64,000 nt of DNA. It comes from Heteroscillospira sp050943935 (GTDB taxonomy: Bacteria > Bacillota > Clostridia > Oscillospirales > Oscillospiraceae). The notes below the pieces were generated by a model. It had not been told where the DNA came from. It was given only the letters and a program-made list of their open reading frames with translations, and did not search any database. The first letter of the stretch is position 1. Each line of letters begins with the position of its first letter. The position numbers were made by a program, and so were the translations under genes. The DNA lies in contig JBMNQC010000011.1 of the NCBI GenBank assembly GCA_050943935.1, positions 4,379 through 68,378 on the forward strand, in the 5' to 3' direction. Below are positions 1-8,483 of the stretch, one piece after another.

Positions 1-715
1 TGCCAAGCATGGCCGACAGACTGCTGCCCACATCCTTGTTCATGCCCCTGGGGAAGGGGGTAAGGTGCGCGGCGGGCACAGGCGAGGGGAGAGCGCTGAG
101 CGCGCCTGTGGTGGTGAGTATAAACACGGCGGCGGCTCCTACCGTGAGCATGAGTATGGCGGTTTTTATGACGTTAATAAGGCTCATACCAAGAAAGCCG
201 CCCATATAAACGCAGACAAGTATGAGCAGCGCTGTTATCACAGAGGCGGTAAAGATGGAGAAATCCGGGAAAATGGCCCCGATGAGGGATATTCCGGAGA
301 AAAACTGCGAGATGCAGTTGATATAAAATGCCAGTATGCCCAAAAGAGTCGCCAGCAGTCCGGCAGTCTGGCCGAACTCGCCGCGTATCATCTCCTGTAT
401 CGTCTCGCAGCCGCCCTTGCGTATTCTTCCGGAGAGCAGCACGCCGGAGCAGACCAGCGCCATGCAGCAGCCAATAGAGAAATAAAGGCCGGAAAAACCG
501 TCGGTAAAGGCAAGCTGGGCCGTGCCTATCACCGCGCCGCCGCCCACATACATTCCGCAGGTGGTGGCCGCCACGGAAACTGTGCCGAAGCTGCGGCCGC
601 CCACATAGTAGTCGGATTTTGTTTTTATCCGTTTGCCGGACAAAATACCTATGGCAGCGAAAGCAAGTATGGTTACAACAATACCTATAAGCTGCATTGT
701 GTCCAGATTACCCAT
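1..715 (-). CDS. Sodium:solute symporter, N-terminal part (cut by window edge)
   Basis: The frame stays open from an ATG at 715 to the window edge, giving about 238 residues of an SSS-family secondary transporter; the C-terminal half lies outside. The start reads MGNLDTMQLIGI and continues with hydrophobic segments and a GGGAVIGTAQLAFTDGFSG stretch that is almost identical to the same place in the gene before it (717-2123). The two are clearly tandem paralogues. Only one base separates the upstream stop codon from this ATG, so the pair is probably translated as one operon unit, downstream of the UroD-family gene. SSS proteins import small organic solutes with Na+; the substrate cannot be told here. 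Confidence 0.88.
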   Translation of the reverse strand, partial: MGNLDTMQLIGIVVTILAFAAIGILSGKRIKTKSDYYVGGRSFGTVSVAATTCGMYVGGGAVIGTAQLAFTDGFSGLYFSIGCCMALVCSGVLLSGRIRKGGCETIQEMIRGEFGQTAGLLATLLGILAFYINCISQFFSGISLIGAIFPDFSIFTASVITALLILVCVYMGGFLGMSLINVIKTAILMLTVGAAAVFILTTTGALSALPSPVPAAHLTPFPRGMNKDVGSSLSAMLG

Positions 716-716
716 G

Positions 717-2123
717 CTATTTTACATCTCCTATCTGAGACTTGTTTATGAGCTTCTGATCAACTACGCCCAGCAGCATGATTGCAGCGCATACGGCCAG
801 CGCGAAGAATATACAGTCGAATGGCAGGGGGATTGCAAATTTACCCAGCAGCAGAGCCACGGGGCCCACGGCTATAGAGGCAATGGCGCAGCGGCGGGAT
901 ACCCGGCCGGGGAAGAACAGGAAAGCGCACATGGGCATGAACAGCACCGTGCAGCGCATACCCATGGACAGGAAGTTATACTGCATTATCTCGTTGCCTA
1001 CGCCCTTGCTTATGATAAAGGTGGACAGGCACAGGCAGCACAGTATCACCAGTCTGGACAGCCCCAGCTGCTCACGGGTGCCCGCGTTGGGGCGGAAGCG
1101 CAGATAGAGGTTGTTCACAACGATGCCGGCTATGCCCAGCATGATGGATACGCCGGCGCTGGCCACGGCAATCATGGTGGTGGCCAGGATAACGCCGCTG
1201 AGCAGGCCATTGGTGTGAGTAAGCACAAAGTATGGGAAGGCCTGAAGGGGCTCCAGGTCGGGCACGGTAGTGCGCATATACGCGCCGATGATGCTGCAGC
1301 TTATGCCGGCCACGGGCAGCAGTATGGCGCCCATGAGGAAACCCCGGCGGCAGTCCCTGTTGCTCCTGGCCGAGAATACTGCCTGTATGGTGGTCTGGCT
1401 GGAGAGTATACCCAGCATGACGCTCACCAGATTGCCCAGGTCCGTACCAGCGCCCCGGGGGCAGAAAGTGAAGAATCTCTCGGGCACGGCAGCGGCAATA
1501 TCGGAGAGATTGCCGGTGACCACAAAGATTATGGCGGCGGATATGACGGCGGTGCTGAGCAGAATGGTGGTTTTGAGAATGTTTATGAGGCTCATGCCCC
1601 AGAAGCCGCCCAGACAGGCGCAGACGAAGATGAGCGCCGCGGTGATGATGGCGCCGCTCACCACCGACAGGTCGGGGAACACGGAGCCAATAAGGGATAT
1701 TCCGGAGAACAGATGGGAGATGTTGTTGATATACAGCGCCAGTATGCCCAGCAGGGTGGCCAACAGACCTGCGGAAGGGCCGAACTCGGACAGCACCATC
1801 TCCTGAATGGTCTGCTTGCCGCTATCGCGTACTTTGGCGGAGAACACCAGCGCGGTGAGCAGCATGGAACAGCAGCAGCCTATGGCGAAATACATGGCGG
1901 AAAAACCGTCGGTAAAGGCGAGCTGAGCCGTGCCTATAACGGTGCCGCCGCCTATATATGTACCGGAGGCTGCACCCGCAACGGATAGAGCTCCGAAGCT
2001 GCCGCCGGCCACATAGAAATCTTCCTTGGTTTTTACCAGCTTGCCGGAGAGCAGACCAATAGCCACAAACACAGCCAGAGTGACGCCCATACCGATGAGC
2101 TGCATAGTATCCGCATTGCCCAT
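717..2123 (-). CDS. Sodium:solute symporter family protein
   Basis: A 468-residue integral membrane protein, normal length for a 13-helix SSS (sodium/solute symporter) transporter. It begins with a helix at about residues 8-26, then a charged KTKEDFYVAGGS loop typical of the family (compare the K-T-x-x-D-F-x-x-A-G-R pattern of PutP/PanF relatives), then repeated hydrophobic segments to the C terminus. It lies 66 bases after a UroD-family gene and one base before a second SSS paralogue. This suggests a small uptake-and-processing operon, possibly for a methylated or carboxylated compound, but that is inference only. The substrate is unknown. Confidence 0.9.
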   Translation of the reverse strand: MGNADTMQLIGMGVTLAVFVAIGLLSGKLVKTKEDFYVAGGSFGALSVAGAASGTYIGGGTVIGTAQLAFTDGFSAMYFAIGCCCSMLLTALVFSAKVRDSGKQTIQEMVLSEFGPSAGLLATLLGILALYINNISHLFSGISLIGSVFPDLSVVSGAIITAALIFVCACLGGFWGMSLINILKTTILLSTAVISAAIIFVVTGNLSDIAAAVPERFFTFCPRGAGTDLGNLVSVMLGILSSQTTIQAVFSARSNRDCRRGFLMGAILLPVAGISCSIIGAYMRTTVPDLEPLQAFPYFVLTHTNGLLSGVILATTMIAVASAGVSIMLGIAGIVVNNLYLRFRPNAGTREQLGLSRLVILCCLCLSTFIISKGVGNEIMQYNFLSMGMRCTVLFMPMCAFLFFPGRVSRRCAIASIAVGPVALLLGKFAIPLPFDCIFFALAVCAAIMLLGVVDQKLINKSQIGDVK

Positions 2124-2189
2124 GATAGCACCTCGTTAGAAAGTATTAACACTATTTTAACGCAAATGGAAGAAAGCTGCAAGAGCCGG

Positions 2190-3323
2190 TTAAAAACTGA
2201 TGGGATAATTGCCTATACGATTAATTTCGTCCTGCATGGCAAATACATTTTCCGGCTTGGAGTCCGGCTCCAGTATGTTGCCGCATGCCAGCACCAGACC
2301 GCCGCCGGGGGCGCAGGCGCGCACCATTTCGCGCACCTCGCGGCGCACATCCTCCGGCGAACCGGCAATCATGGTCTCCACATTCACGCCGCCAAAGAAG
2401 CAGAATTTGCCGCCGTAGCGTTCTTTCAGCTTGGCGGGGACCATGCCTATGCTGGGCTGTATACCGTGCCAGCCGTCCACGCCCACCTCCTCAAAGGTGT
2501 CCAGCGCGTCCCACATCAGGCCGTCGGAGTGCTTGATGAGCTTGCCGCCGCACTCATGCACGGCGTCAACTATGCGGCGGAAGTATGGCAGGATGAACTC
2601 GTGGAATCTCGCCTTGCCCATGGTCAGACCCTTGTTGTCGCCCCAGTCCTCGCTTATCATAACGGCGTCGGCACCGGCGGCTATGGCAGCCCGGGAATAG
2701 GCGATGCACTTGCGGCAGGCAATCTCCGCGGCCCGGTGGCAGAACTCCGGGTCGGTTATGAAGCGGATGAGATACTCCTCCATGCCCACGGTGCTCATCC
2801 ATGGGAAGGTGCCGCCGTAGGGAGAGTGGGCTATGATGAACTTCTCGCTTCCCACCCTGGAGACTATGCCCCGCAGGATGTCCAGCTCGGAATCGTCCGG
2901 GGCAAAATCCGCGTCCGGGTCGCCAAGCTCGGATATATCCATGTCCGTGTTGAACTTCTCCGGCATGGATACGGTGCCCACGGCGGGATTGAAGTTAAAA
3001 GTGCGCCCGGCGGCATTTTGATATACGCGCTCGGAGAGCCTGCGGTAGCCCTTGTAGCTCTGCGCTCTGGGAGCTGGCGGCACGCGTATATAGTCCCATT
3101 GCAGTCTGTCCGCCAGAGCGGGCAGGGCGGTAAGATAGTCGGCGATTATATCGTCACGGCGTCCGGACCAAAGGGCCTCTATTTCCTCCCAGCCGCCGTA
3201 GGCCAGAGTGTCGTAGCCCATAACGCCCTTGAAAAAGCGGTTGTCGAATTTGTTTTCGCCTCTGGGTACCCGGTCAGGCTCCTGGCACCGCAGAGCGGTG
3301 TAAACGCGCTCCTTGGAATTCAT
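2190..3323 (-). CDS. Uroporphyrinogen decarboxylase-family protein (URO-D / MtaA-like fold)
   Basis: This 377-residue protein has the URO-D TIM-barrel family layout: an N-terminal RVYTALRCQEPDRVP segment, E-D-W near residues 225-227, H-S-D-G at 265-268 and a cysteine at 347 in LACGN. In the corrinoid methyltransferases of this superfamily (MtaA, MtbA) the zinc ligands are H-x-C plus a distant Cys; here the first Cys position is Asp. It is unlikely to be heme-pathway HemE, since no other heme genes are near and two SSS transporters follow. Family members of this kind often act in methyl transfer or demethylation; the true substrate is not visible. The start is supported by GGAGGG eight bases upstream and a promoter at 3356-3384. 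Confidence 0.8.
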   Translation of the reverse strand: MNSKERVYTALRCQEPDRVPRGENKFDNRFFKGVMGYDTLAYGGWEEIEALWSGRRDDIIADYLTALPALADRLQWDYIRVPPAPRAQSYKGYRRLSERVYQNAAGRTFNFNPAVGTVSMPEKFNTDMDISELGDPDADFAPDDSELDILRGIVSRVGSEKFIIAHSPYGGTFPWMSTVGMEEYLIRFITDPEFCHRAAEIACRKCIAYSRAAIAAGADAVMISEDWGDNKGLTMGKARFHEFILPYFRRIVDAVHECGGKLIKHSDGLMWDALDTFEEVGVDGWHGIQPSIGMVPAKLKERYGGKFCFFGGVNVETMIAGSPEDVRREVREMVRACAPGGGLVLACGNILEPDSKPENVFAMQDEINRIGNYPISF

Positions 3324-3355
3324 ACAAAGTCCCTCCGTTTCTGGTTTATGTAAAT

Positions 3356-3384
3356 ATTATAATACTCTGTGCCCATGAAGCCAA
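3356..3384 (-). promoter_or_regulatory. Sigma-A-type promoter for the UroD/symporter operon
   Basis: On the minus strand TTGGCT (3384-3379) is followed after 17 bases by a perfect TATAAT (3361-3356), with the UroD-family start codon about 33 bases downstream of the -10 box. Confidence 0.6.
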
Positions 3385-3481
3385 CACCTTTTGTGAAAAA
3401 TGCTGTGTATTCCCCGCGCCAACCGCTGTGCAAAATGTGACCACGTTCTAACTTTTCTCATCCTTGTTATGGGAGCGTGTT

Positions 3482-3590
3482 CCCTCCAAGGCTTCCTTGT
3501 GTAAAGGGAGCCTTGGGAGAAACTCAGCCGCGAAACGGCGGGGGGATTCGGACACCTTGTAGGGGCGCGCATTGCGCGCCCCTACATTGT
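3482..3590. repeat. Dispersed intergenic repeat, family A, copy 1
   Basis: A palindrome-rich block with no plausible gene. It contains a stem CCAAGGCT/AGCCTTGG, then a GATTCGGACACCTTGTAGGG stretch that recurs at 7484-7503, and ends in a perfect 13-base inverted repeat at 3559-3585. The rest of 3324-3705 holds the operon promoter, a family B fragment and a terminator. Confidence 0.7.
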
Positions 3591-3632
3591 CTCAATGGGT
3601 GCGGCAAAAATTAAATCCGGCGCGCAGCGCCA

Positions 3633-3659
3633 CAATAATTTTTCACTCTTCACTCGCAC
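3633..3659. repeat. Family B repeat end (TTTTTCACTCTTCACTC)
   Basis: This is one end of a second repeat family, marked by AATAATT followed by TTCACTCTTCACTC. The same end is seen near 37960, 43951, 54165-54279 and 63567-63672. No matching left end is obvious here. Confidence 0.5.
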
Positions 3660-3665
3660 CCCCTA

Positions 3666-3703
3666 AAAAAACACCATGGGGTCCGCATTGCGGACCCCAT
3701 GGT
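3666..3703 (-). terminator. Rho-independent terminator of the BTAD regulator gene
   Basis: A perfect 15-base inverted repeat (3673-3687 and 3689-3703) begins two bases after the stop codon on the minus strand and is followed by a run of T. Confidence 0.85.
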
Positions 3704-3705
3704 CA

Positions 3706-4500
3706 TTATAAAGCCTCGTTATTCAGCCATTGCACGCCCGTGCCGCCTATGCGGGAGAGCTGGGAGATGTGCCGCAGCAGCTCCACCTCCCGGCGGTGAT
3801 CCATCATGTAGGCAATGATGGCGCGGTGCAGCTCGGCCTCGCCGGGAGCGATGGCCAGCGTGCGGCTGCACAGCAGGGGCAGCATGCCCTCGTCCCCTGT
3901 GGCACGGATGCGGCGCAGGGTGCTGTTCGCCAGGTCCACAAAGGCCCGGTGGTAGTAGTCCCGATACTGGGTCAGCCAGGAGGCCAGGGCCGTGTATTCG
4001 AGAAAATCTCCCCGGAACAGCTCCAGCGCCTCGCGGCAGAGGGCATAGCCCTCCCCGTCCTCAATGGGCGTGGCGTGTATGCGCTCCGTCAGGCGGGTGA
4101 ACAGGTCGTCGTCCCGCCACAGCTCGTAGTCCGGGTTTAGGAAATACCTGCCCCGGGAGAACTGCACCAGCCCGTTTCGACCGTCCAGATGCAGGGGGGC
4201 AAGGGCCTCGCGCAGACGGCGCAGGCGTACCCGGGCGGCGCTGCCGGTGCCCACATTGTCCTTGGCGGGCCAGAGGGAGCCAAACAGCTCGTCCTCGTCC
4301 ACCTCGCGGCCGGAATTGACCAGCAGATATTTCAGCAGCAGCCATGAGAGGGAGGCGTGGGAGCGGCTCTCGCCCGCCTGACCCCACTTGTTGGTCAGCT
4401 CCAGAGCGCCGAACACGCGCACGCATACCGCGCGCTCCCGCCCCTGCAGCGCGCCCTGCAATTCGGCCATGCTGACAATGCTTTCGGGAAAAATCCTCAC
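3706..4500 (-). CDS. BTAD-domain (SARP-like) transcriptional regulator
   Basis: This 264-residue protein has an N-terminal winged-helix part (about 25-120; VRVFGALELTN, then LSWLLLKYLLVN, LFGSLWP and RVRLRRLREAL, as in OmpR/SARP-type DNA-binding domains). A helical BTAD-type domain follows (about 135-255; LFRGDFLEYTALASW...YRDYYHRAFVDLANS). The usual C-terminal ATPase or TPR parts of larger SARPs are absent. The start is a GTG with AAAGGAG ten bases upstream; an ATG at codon 11 is an alternative. It lies between the terminator of the SLH gene and its own terminator, so it is probably a single-gene unit. Its targets are unknown; the SLH gene is an obvious one to test. Confidence 0.75.
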   Translation of the reverse strand: MRIFPESIVSMAELQGALQGRERAVCVRVFGALELTNKWGQAGESRSHASLSWLLLKYLLVNSGREVDEDELFGSLWPAKDNVGTGSAARVRLRRLREALAPLHLDGRNGLVQFSRGRYFLNPDYELWRDDDLFTRLTERIHATPIEDGEGYALCREALELFRGDFLEYTALASWLTQYRDYYHRAFVDLANSTLRRIRATGDEGMLPLLCSRTLAIAPGEAELHRAIIAYMMDHRREVELLRHISQLSRIGGTGVQWLNNEAL

Positions 4501-4527
4501 GCTGTATCAACTCCTTTCAGATACTTC

Positions 4528-4560
4528 AAAAAGGAGGGCAGGTTTTTAAACCTGCCCTCC
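4528..4560 (-). terminator. Rho-independent terminator of the SLH protein gene
   Basis: On the minus strand a 13-base stem (4560-4548 with 4545-4533; GGAGGGCAGG arm) is followed by TTTTT. It lies between the SLH stop codon and the start of the BTAD gene. Confidence 0.8.
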
Positions 4561-4595
4561 CGGGCTATGCGATTGTTTTAAGGCTAATCAGGTGA

Positions 4596-7160
4596 TTAGG
4601 CCTCGAAAACGTAGACGGCGACAACCAGCTCATCCTCGTTGATGACTACGGTGTAGTCAACCATATCGGTGGTCTTCTTCAGACCGGATATGCTGCCCAT
4701 GTCGACAGTCTTGTCGGTGGTGTTGACGTAGAACACGTTGGCGTCCTCATCAATGCCGTACTCAACAACATTAATCTCGTCGCCCTTCTTGACGTCATCG
4801 CCATCCGCAGAGGCGATTTCATACATCTTGACGTTGCCATCGGCGGTCTTGATGAAGGTCTTGTCGGTCAGAGTGGCGAACTCATCAATAGCGGTCAGGT
4901 CGGTGCCGAGAACATCGACATCGTCAACCAGACCATCGGTGGTGTAGTAACCATTGATGAAGTAGTTGTCGGCCTTGAAGTTTGCAACATCATCCTTATC
5001 AGTTCCCACAAATGCGGGGTCGAGCATCAGCTCAATCTCTTCATCGGAGGTGATGTTGTAAGCCTTCACGGTGTAGAAGCCATCCTCGTAGTCGGCGTTC
5101 TTCTGCAGCTTGGAGAGGGTGTTGCCGTAGACAAACAGAACATCGTCAACAGAGCCGGTGCTGGTGGTCTTGGCGTCCACAACGACAACCAGGGCGACAG
5201 CGTTATCGGAGTTCTCCACATAAGCAGCAACGGTGCCGGTCTTGTTCTCAGCATCGGGAACATTCTTGATACCGGTGTAAGAGGTGTACTTGTAATCGTC
5301 AATATCATCATCGGACTTGACGAACAGGAACTCGGTCTTGGAGTTACCGGTGATCTTATCGCCGACGGTCATGCTGGCCTTGCCGGTAGAGATGTCAACG
5401 GTGGTATCGTCAACCAGGGTTACTTCGCCGATGGTGTACTTATCCTTGGAGGAGGTGTACTCGGCAATGGCCAGGTTGGCATCCTTGAGCTTGTTGTAGC
5501 TTTCCTCGTTCTTCAGGGTTACGATCTCAACAACATCGGTGCCGGGGAACACAACCTTAGCGGAGTAGGTCTTCTTGGACCAGTTACCCTCTTCGGCGGT
5601 ATCTACAACCAGGAAGTAGGTCTCGTTGCTGTCCTCAGCGGAATCGGTGTAGATGACATAGCCGTACTCATCGAGGTAAACGTTGATCTCGTCTTCCTCA
5701 TCGGCGTCATAAGCGACCTCGGACTCATAGCCCCAAGCGTACTTATAGGAAGTACCGCTCAGAGTGAAGCCATCGGAGCCCTTGGTAGCGGTGACGATAC
5801 CGGTAGCGGACTCGGCAGCAACAACGGACTGAATTTCCTTTTCCTTCTGAGAGAAGGTGTAGAGAACGACGGTCTCGTCGTCAACATCATCCTCGGAGAA
5901 AGCCTCGGTCTCGTACTTGCCTGCAAAGCTATCGGGAACCTTGGCGCCCTCAACGGTACCAACGGTAACGTACTCATCAGCAGCGCCCTTGGCAGCCTTC
6001 CAGCTGTCGATGGTGCCGACATAGGTGGTGATAACAACAACGTCATAAACGTTCTTGATGCCATCATCAGCCTGATCATTGGTAGGATCAACCTTGTAGA
6101 CCTCGATGGAAACGCCGTTGCCGCCGACCTTCTTGGACATATCAGCAGCGATACCGGTGAAGCCGGAGTCGCAGGGCAGCTCGGAAGCTTCAACCTTAAC
6201 ACCGTTCAGGTAGTAGTTATAAACGGTCTTGCTGGCAGAGGGCTTGCCCAGATCCTTGTAAATCTGCTCACCCTTGACCTTGGCGGTGTAGATCTCATCG
6301 GCCTCATCGGCATAGGTGCCTACATCCTCGCCATCGTAGGTCCACTGGGTAGCGGGGCGCATGAAAGCGTCAGCGTCGCCGGTGCCCTTTTCCAGGTCCT
6401 TGAAGTAACGCTCAGCGAACTGAACAACAGCGAACTTCTCCTCGTCCTCATCCTTTATGTTGCTCCACTCGTCGGTGCCGCGGACAGGAGCAGGCTCGGC
6501 CTTGGAAGCGCCGGTGTTGATAATGATGCCGTTGCCCAGGTCAATGTTGGAGCCCTTTTCGTCGTAGGCGACCAGGTCAGCCTGCAGGGTGTTGAAGACG
6601 TAGAGAGCAGCTTCCTCGCGGGTGGCGGGGGCGTTGTAGTCAGCGCCATCGTTGCCGTCGAACAGGCCGATGTCAAGAGCGGTCTTGCCCACGTTGATGC
6701 TCCAGGCAGCACCGGTGTACTGCTCAATGGAAGAATCATAGCCCAGAGCGCCCAGCATCAGCTTGGCAAACTCAAAAGCGGTGACCTTGCCGGTGGGGTC
6801 GAAGGTCTTGTCGTCGCGGCCGTTGATGATGCCCTCGTTGGCAACGAAAGCAATGTAGCCTGCGCTCCAGCGGTTGGCAGCAACGTCAGCGAAGGGAGCG
6901 CTGGAAGCCTTCAGGGCGTCAGCGTTCTTTGCGCCGAGCAGCATGTAAGCAACGACCTTAGCAGCCTGCTCACGGGTCAGAGTTCCGTCGGGATCGAAGG
7001 AACCATCCTCGAAACCATTGATGATGCCAGCAGCAGCGACAACGTCAACAGCCTCGACGTACTTGATCTCCTTGTCATCGGTGAAGCTGGCAGAAGCGGG
7101 AACAGCCATCATGCCGATCACCATGACAAGAGCAAGCACAAGTGCGAGAGTTCTTTTCAT
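4596..7160 (-). CDS. Secreted S-layer homology (SLH) domain protein
   Basis: This is an 854-residue exported surface protein. The chosen ATG at 7160 has AAGGAGG ten bases upstream and opens a classical signal peptide (MKRTLALVLALVMVIGMM, cut probably after ASA). Three SLH repeats follow in about the first 200 residues (DVVAAAGIINGFEDGSFDPDGTLTREQ-type units near 35-80, 95-140 and 155-195), which bind the protein to wall polymers. The remaining 600 residues are very acidic, rich in D, E, T, V and Y, with no enzyme motif I recognise; they probably form beta-rich extracellular domains. An open frame continues upstream to 7367 but has no ribosome site and overlaps the leader. The gene could encode an S-layer or other abundant surface protein. 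Confidence 0.88.
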   Translation of the reverse strand: MKRTLALVLALVMVIGMMAVPASASFTDDKEIKYVEAVDVVAAAGIINGFEDGSFDPDGTLTREQAAKVVAYMLLGAKNADALKASSAPFADVAANRWSAGYIAFVANEGIINGRDDKTFDPTGKVTAFEFAKLMLGALGYDSSIEQYTGAAWSINVGKTALDIGLFDGNDGADYNAPATREEAALYVFNTLQADLVAYDEKGSNIDLGNGIIINTGASKAEPAPVRGTDEWSNIKDEDEEKFAVVQFAERYFKDLEKGTGDADAFMRPATQWTYDGEDVGTYADEADEIYTAKVKGEQIYKDLGKPSASKTVYNYYLNGVKVEASELPCDSGFTGIAADMSKKVGGNGVSIEVYKVDPTNDQADDGIKNVYDVVVITTYVGTIDSWKAAKGAADEYVTVGTVEGAKVPDSFAGKYETEAFSEDDVDDETVVLYTFSQKEKEIQSVVAAESATGIVTATKGSDGFTLSGTSYKYAWGYESEVAYDADEEDEINVYLDEYGYVIYTDSAEDSNETYFLVVDTAEEGNWSKKTYSAKVVFPGTDVVEIVTLKNEESYNKLKDANLAIAEYTSSKDKYTIGEVTLVDDTTVDISTGKASMTVGDKITGNSKTEFLFVKSDDDIDDYKYTSYTGIKNVPDAENKTGTVAAYVENSDNAVALVVVVDAKTTSTGSVDDVLFVYGNTLSKLQKNADYEDGFYTVKAYNITSDEEIELMLDPAFVGTDKDDVANFKADNYFINGYYTTDGLVDDVDVLGTDLTAIDEFATLTDKTFIKTADGNVKMYEIASADGDDVKKGDEINVVEYGIDEDANVFYVNTTDKTVDMGSISGLKKTTDMVDYTVVINEDELVVAVYVFEA

Positions 7161-7306
7161 GTGTTTTTTCCTCCTTATAGAGATTTTTTCGCCCGCACAT
7201 GACTTCGGGCATTTTTTTTGTAAAAGGGCTTCGTTCAAGCACCCTTTCACACCTTTGGCGGACCGGGAGGGGGGGACGCACCCGTTTGTTCCTCCAGTCT
7301 GTAAGT
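7161..7306 (-). promoter_or_regulatory. Long structured 5' leader of the SLH gene
   Basis: About 145 bases separate the -10 box from the start codon. On the minus strand they contain two stems, AAAGGG...CCCTTT (about 7236-7211) and GCCCGAAG...GCGGGC (about 7209-7189), before the AAGGAGG site. Such leaders often stabilise mRNAs of abundant surface proteins; control of translation is inference. Confidence 0.4.
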
Positions 7307-7333
7307 ATTCTACCATTGTTTTTTTTTTGTCAA
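7307..7333 (-). promoter_or_regulatory. Candidate promoter of the SLH gene
   Basis: A perfect TTGACA (7333-7328, minus strand) precedes TAGAAT (7312-7307). The spacer is a short 15 bases and starts with a run of nine A. Confidence 0.5.
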
Positions 7334-7387
7334 TGTTTTCGGGCTCTGTGTCACACAATTGTAACATTGGGCTGAGGTTGACATAAC

Positions 7388-7506
7388 ATCGCCTCCCCTG
7401 AGTAAGGGGAGGTGCCCCGCAGGGGCGGAGGGGTTGTCAATCCCTCAGTCAGCGAAGCTCCGCCGCGACACGGCGTGGGGATTCGGACACCTTGTAGGGG
7501 CGCGGC
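7388..7506. repeat. Dispersed intergenic repeat, family A, copy 2
   Basis: It holds CCTCCCCTGAGTAAGGGGAGG (stem) and GCCCCGCAGGGGC (stem), then a CGCGACACGGCGTGGGGATT stretch and CGGACACCTTGTAGGGGCGCG shared with copy 1 at 3530-3570. No gene is present between the SLH leader and the suf terminator. Confidence 0.7.
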
Positions 7507-7511
7507 AAAAA

Positions 7512-7547
7512 ACAAAAAATCGCCCGCCTCCATTTCGGAAGCGGGCG
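7512..7547 (-). terminator. Terminator of the suf-like pair
   Basis: On the minus strand the stem CCGCCCGCTTCC/GGAGGCGGGCG (7547-7521) is followed by ATTTTTTG. Confidence 0.8.
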
Positions 7548-7562
7548 GAAAAACTGAAATAT

Positions 7563-8483
7563 TTACTTCAAAAAGCCCTGGATTATCCTCTCCTCAGCCT
7601 CCTGGCTGGTGAGGCCAAGGGTGCGGAGCTTCAGGAGCTGCTCTCCGGCTATTTTGCCGATGGCGGCCTCGTGTATGAGGGCGGCGTCAACGTGGTTGGC
7701 CTCCAGTCCGGGCTGGGCCAGCACGGAGCCGTTTTCGGCCAGTATGGCGTCGCATTCAGAGTGGCCGGTGCAGGGGGCGTTGCCCACCATGGTGGAGGCG
7801 AACTCCTGCCGGGACTGTCCCCGGGCCACGCTGCGGCTGATAAGGTCGGCGACAGAGCCCGCGCCGTTGAGATACACGGTGAATTCAGTCCGGGCGAACT
7901 CCTCGCCGCTGGTCATAATGCGCTCGCGCACCACAACGCGGGCGTCCTCGGCCAGAGTGGCGGCGGTCTTGCGGGTGGTGGTGGTCACGCCGCCCAGCTG
8001 GACGGTGTCCATCTCCAGGCAGGCGCCGAGGGCGAGAGTGGCCTCGGTGACGGGGTCTATGCGCTTTGCGCCCTTGCCCGCGCCCTGAGCAACGTGCTTC
8101 TCCTTATATATAATGTGCGCGTCCTTTTCCAGGAAAAAGCGGTGTATGCCGTTGTGCCGGGCCTCGCTGTCGCCGTCGTTGTGCACGCCGCAGCCAGCCT
8201 CTATGATAACGTCCGCGCCCTCGCCTATCCAGAAGTCGTTGTAAACCAGGTCGTCCACTCCCGCGTGGGTGACGCAGGCGGGGATATACACGGTCTCGCC
8301 TTTTGTGCCGGGCTTTATCCGGATATCTATGCCGGGCTTGTCGGTCTTGGGCTCTATGCTTATGTTCTCGCTGGAGCGGCGGCCGGCGCACTGGCCGTCC
8401 TCCCGGATGTTATAGGCGCCCTTGAAGGTGCCGTCCTTAACGCTGGAGATTATCTTCAGCAGCTCGTCGGTAATGTTGTTCAT
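7563..8483 (-). CDS. SufB/SufD-family Fe-S assembly scaffold, short form
   Basis: This 306-residue protein is much shorter than classical SufB (about 465) or SufD (about 420) and corresponds mainly to their beta-helix core. It shows the family C-terminal pattern (FASTMVGNAPCTGHSECDAI, then the E-A-N-H-V-D-A-A-L-I-H-E-A-A-I-G-K-I run) with candidate cluster-ligand residues Cys, His and Glu. It overlaps the ATPase gene upstream by four bases, so the two are translationally coupled. No sufS, sufU or sufD is present nearby. The pair matches the two-gene SUF-like minimal arrangement described for anaerobes and archaea. Its role is scaffold for Fe-S cluster assembly in the cytosol. Confidence 0.85.
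   Translation of the reverse strand: MNNITDELLKIISSVKDGTFKGAYNIREDGQCAGRRSSENISIEPKTDKPGIDIRIKPGTKGETVYIPACVTHAGVDDLVYNDFWIGEGADVIIEAGCGVHNDGDSEARHNGIHRFFLEKDAHIIYKEKHVAQGAGKGAKRIDPVTEATLALGACLEMDTVQLGGVTTTTRKTAATLAEDARVVVRERIMTSGEEFARTEFTVYLNGAGSVADLISRSVARGQSRQEFASTMVGNAPCTGHSECDAILAENGSVLAQPGLEANHVDAALIHEAAIGKIAGEQLLKLRTLGLTSQEAEERIIQGFLK

Noticed and set aside
3357..3572. 71-codon minus-strand frame
   Set aside because: It crosses the promoter and family A repeat and has no ribosome site.
7161..7367. N-terminal extension of the SLH frame
   Set aside because: The signal peptide and strong ribosome site place the start at 7160; the extension reads through the leader and promoter.
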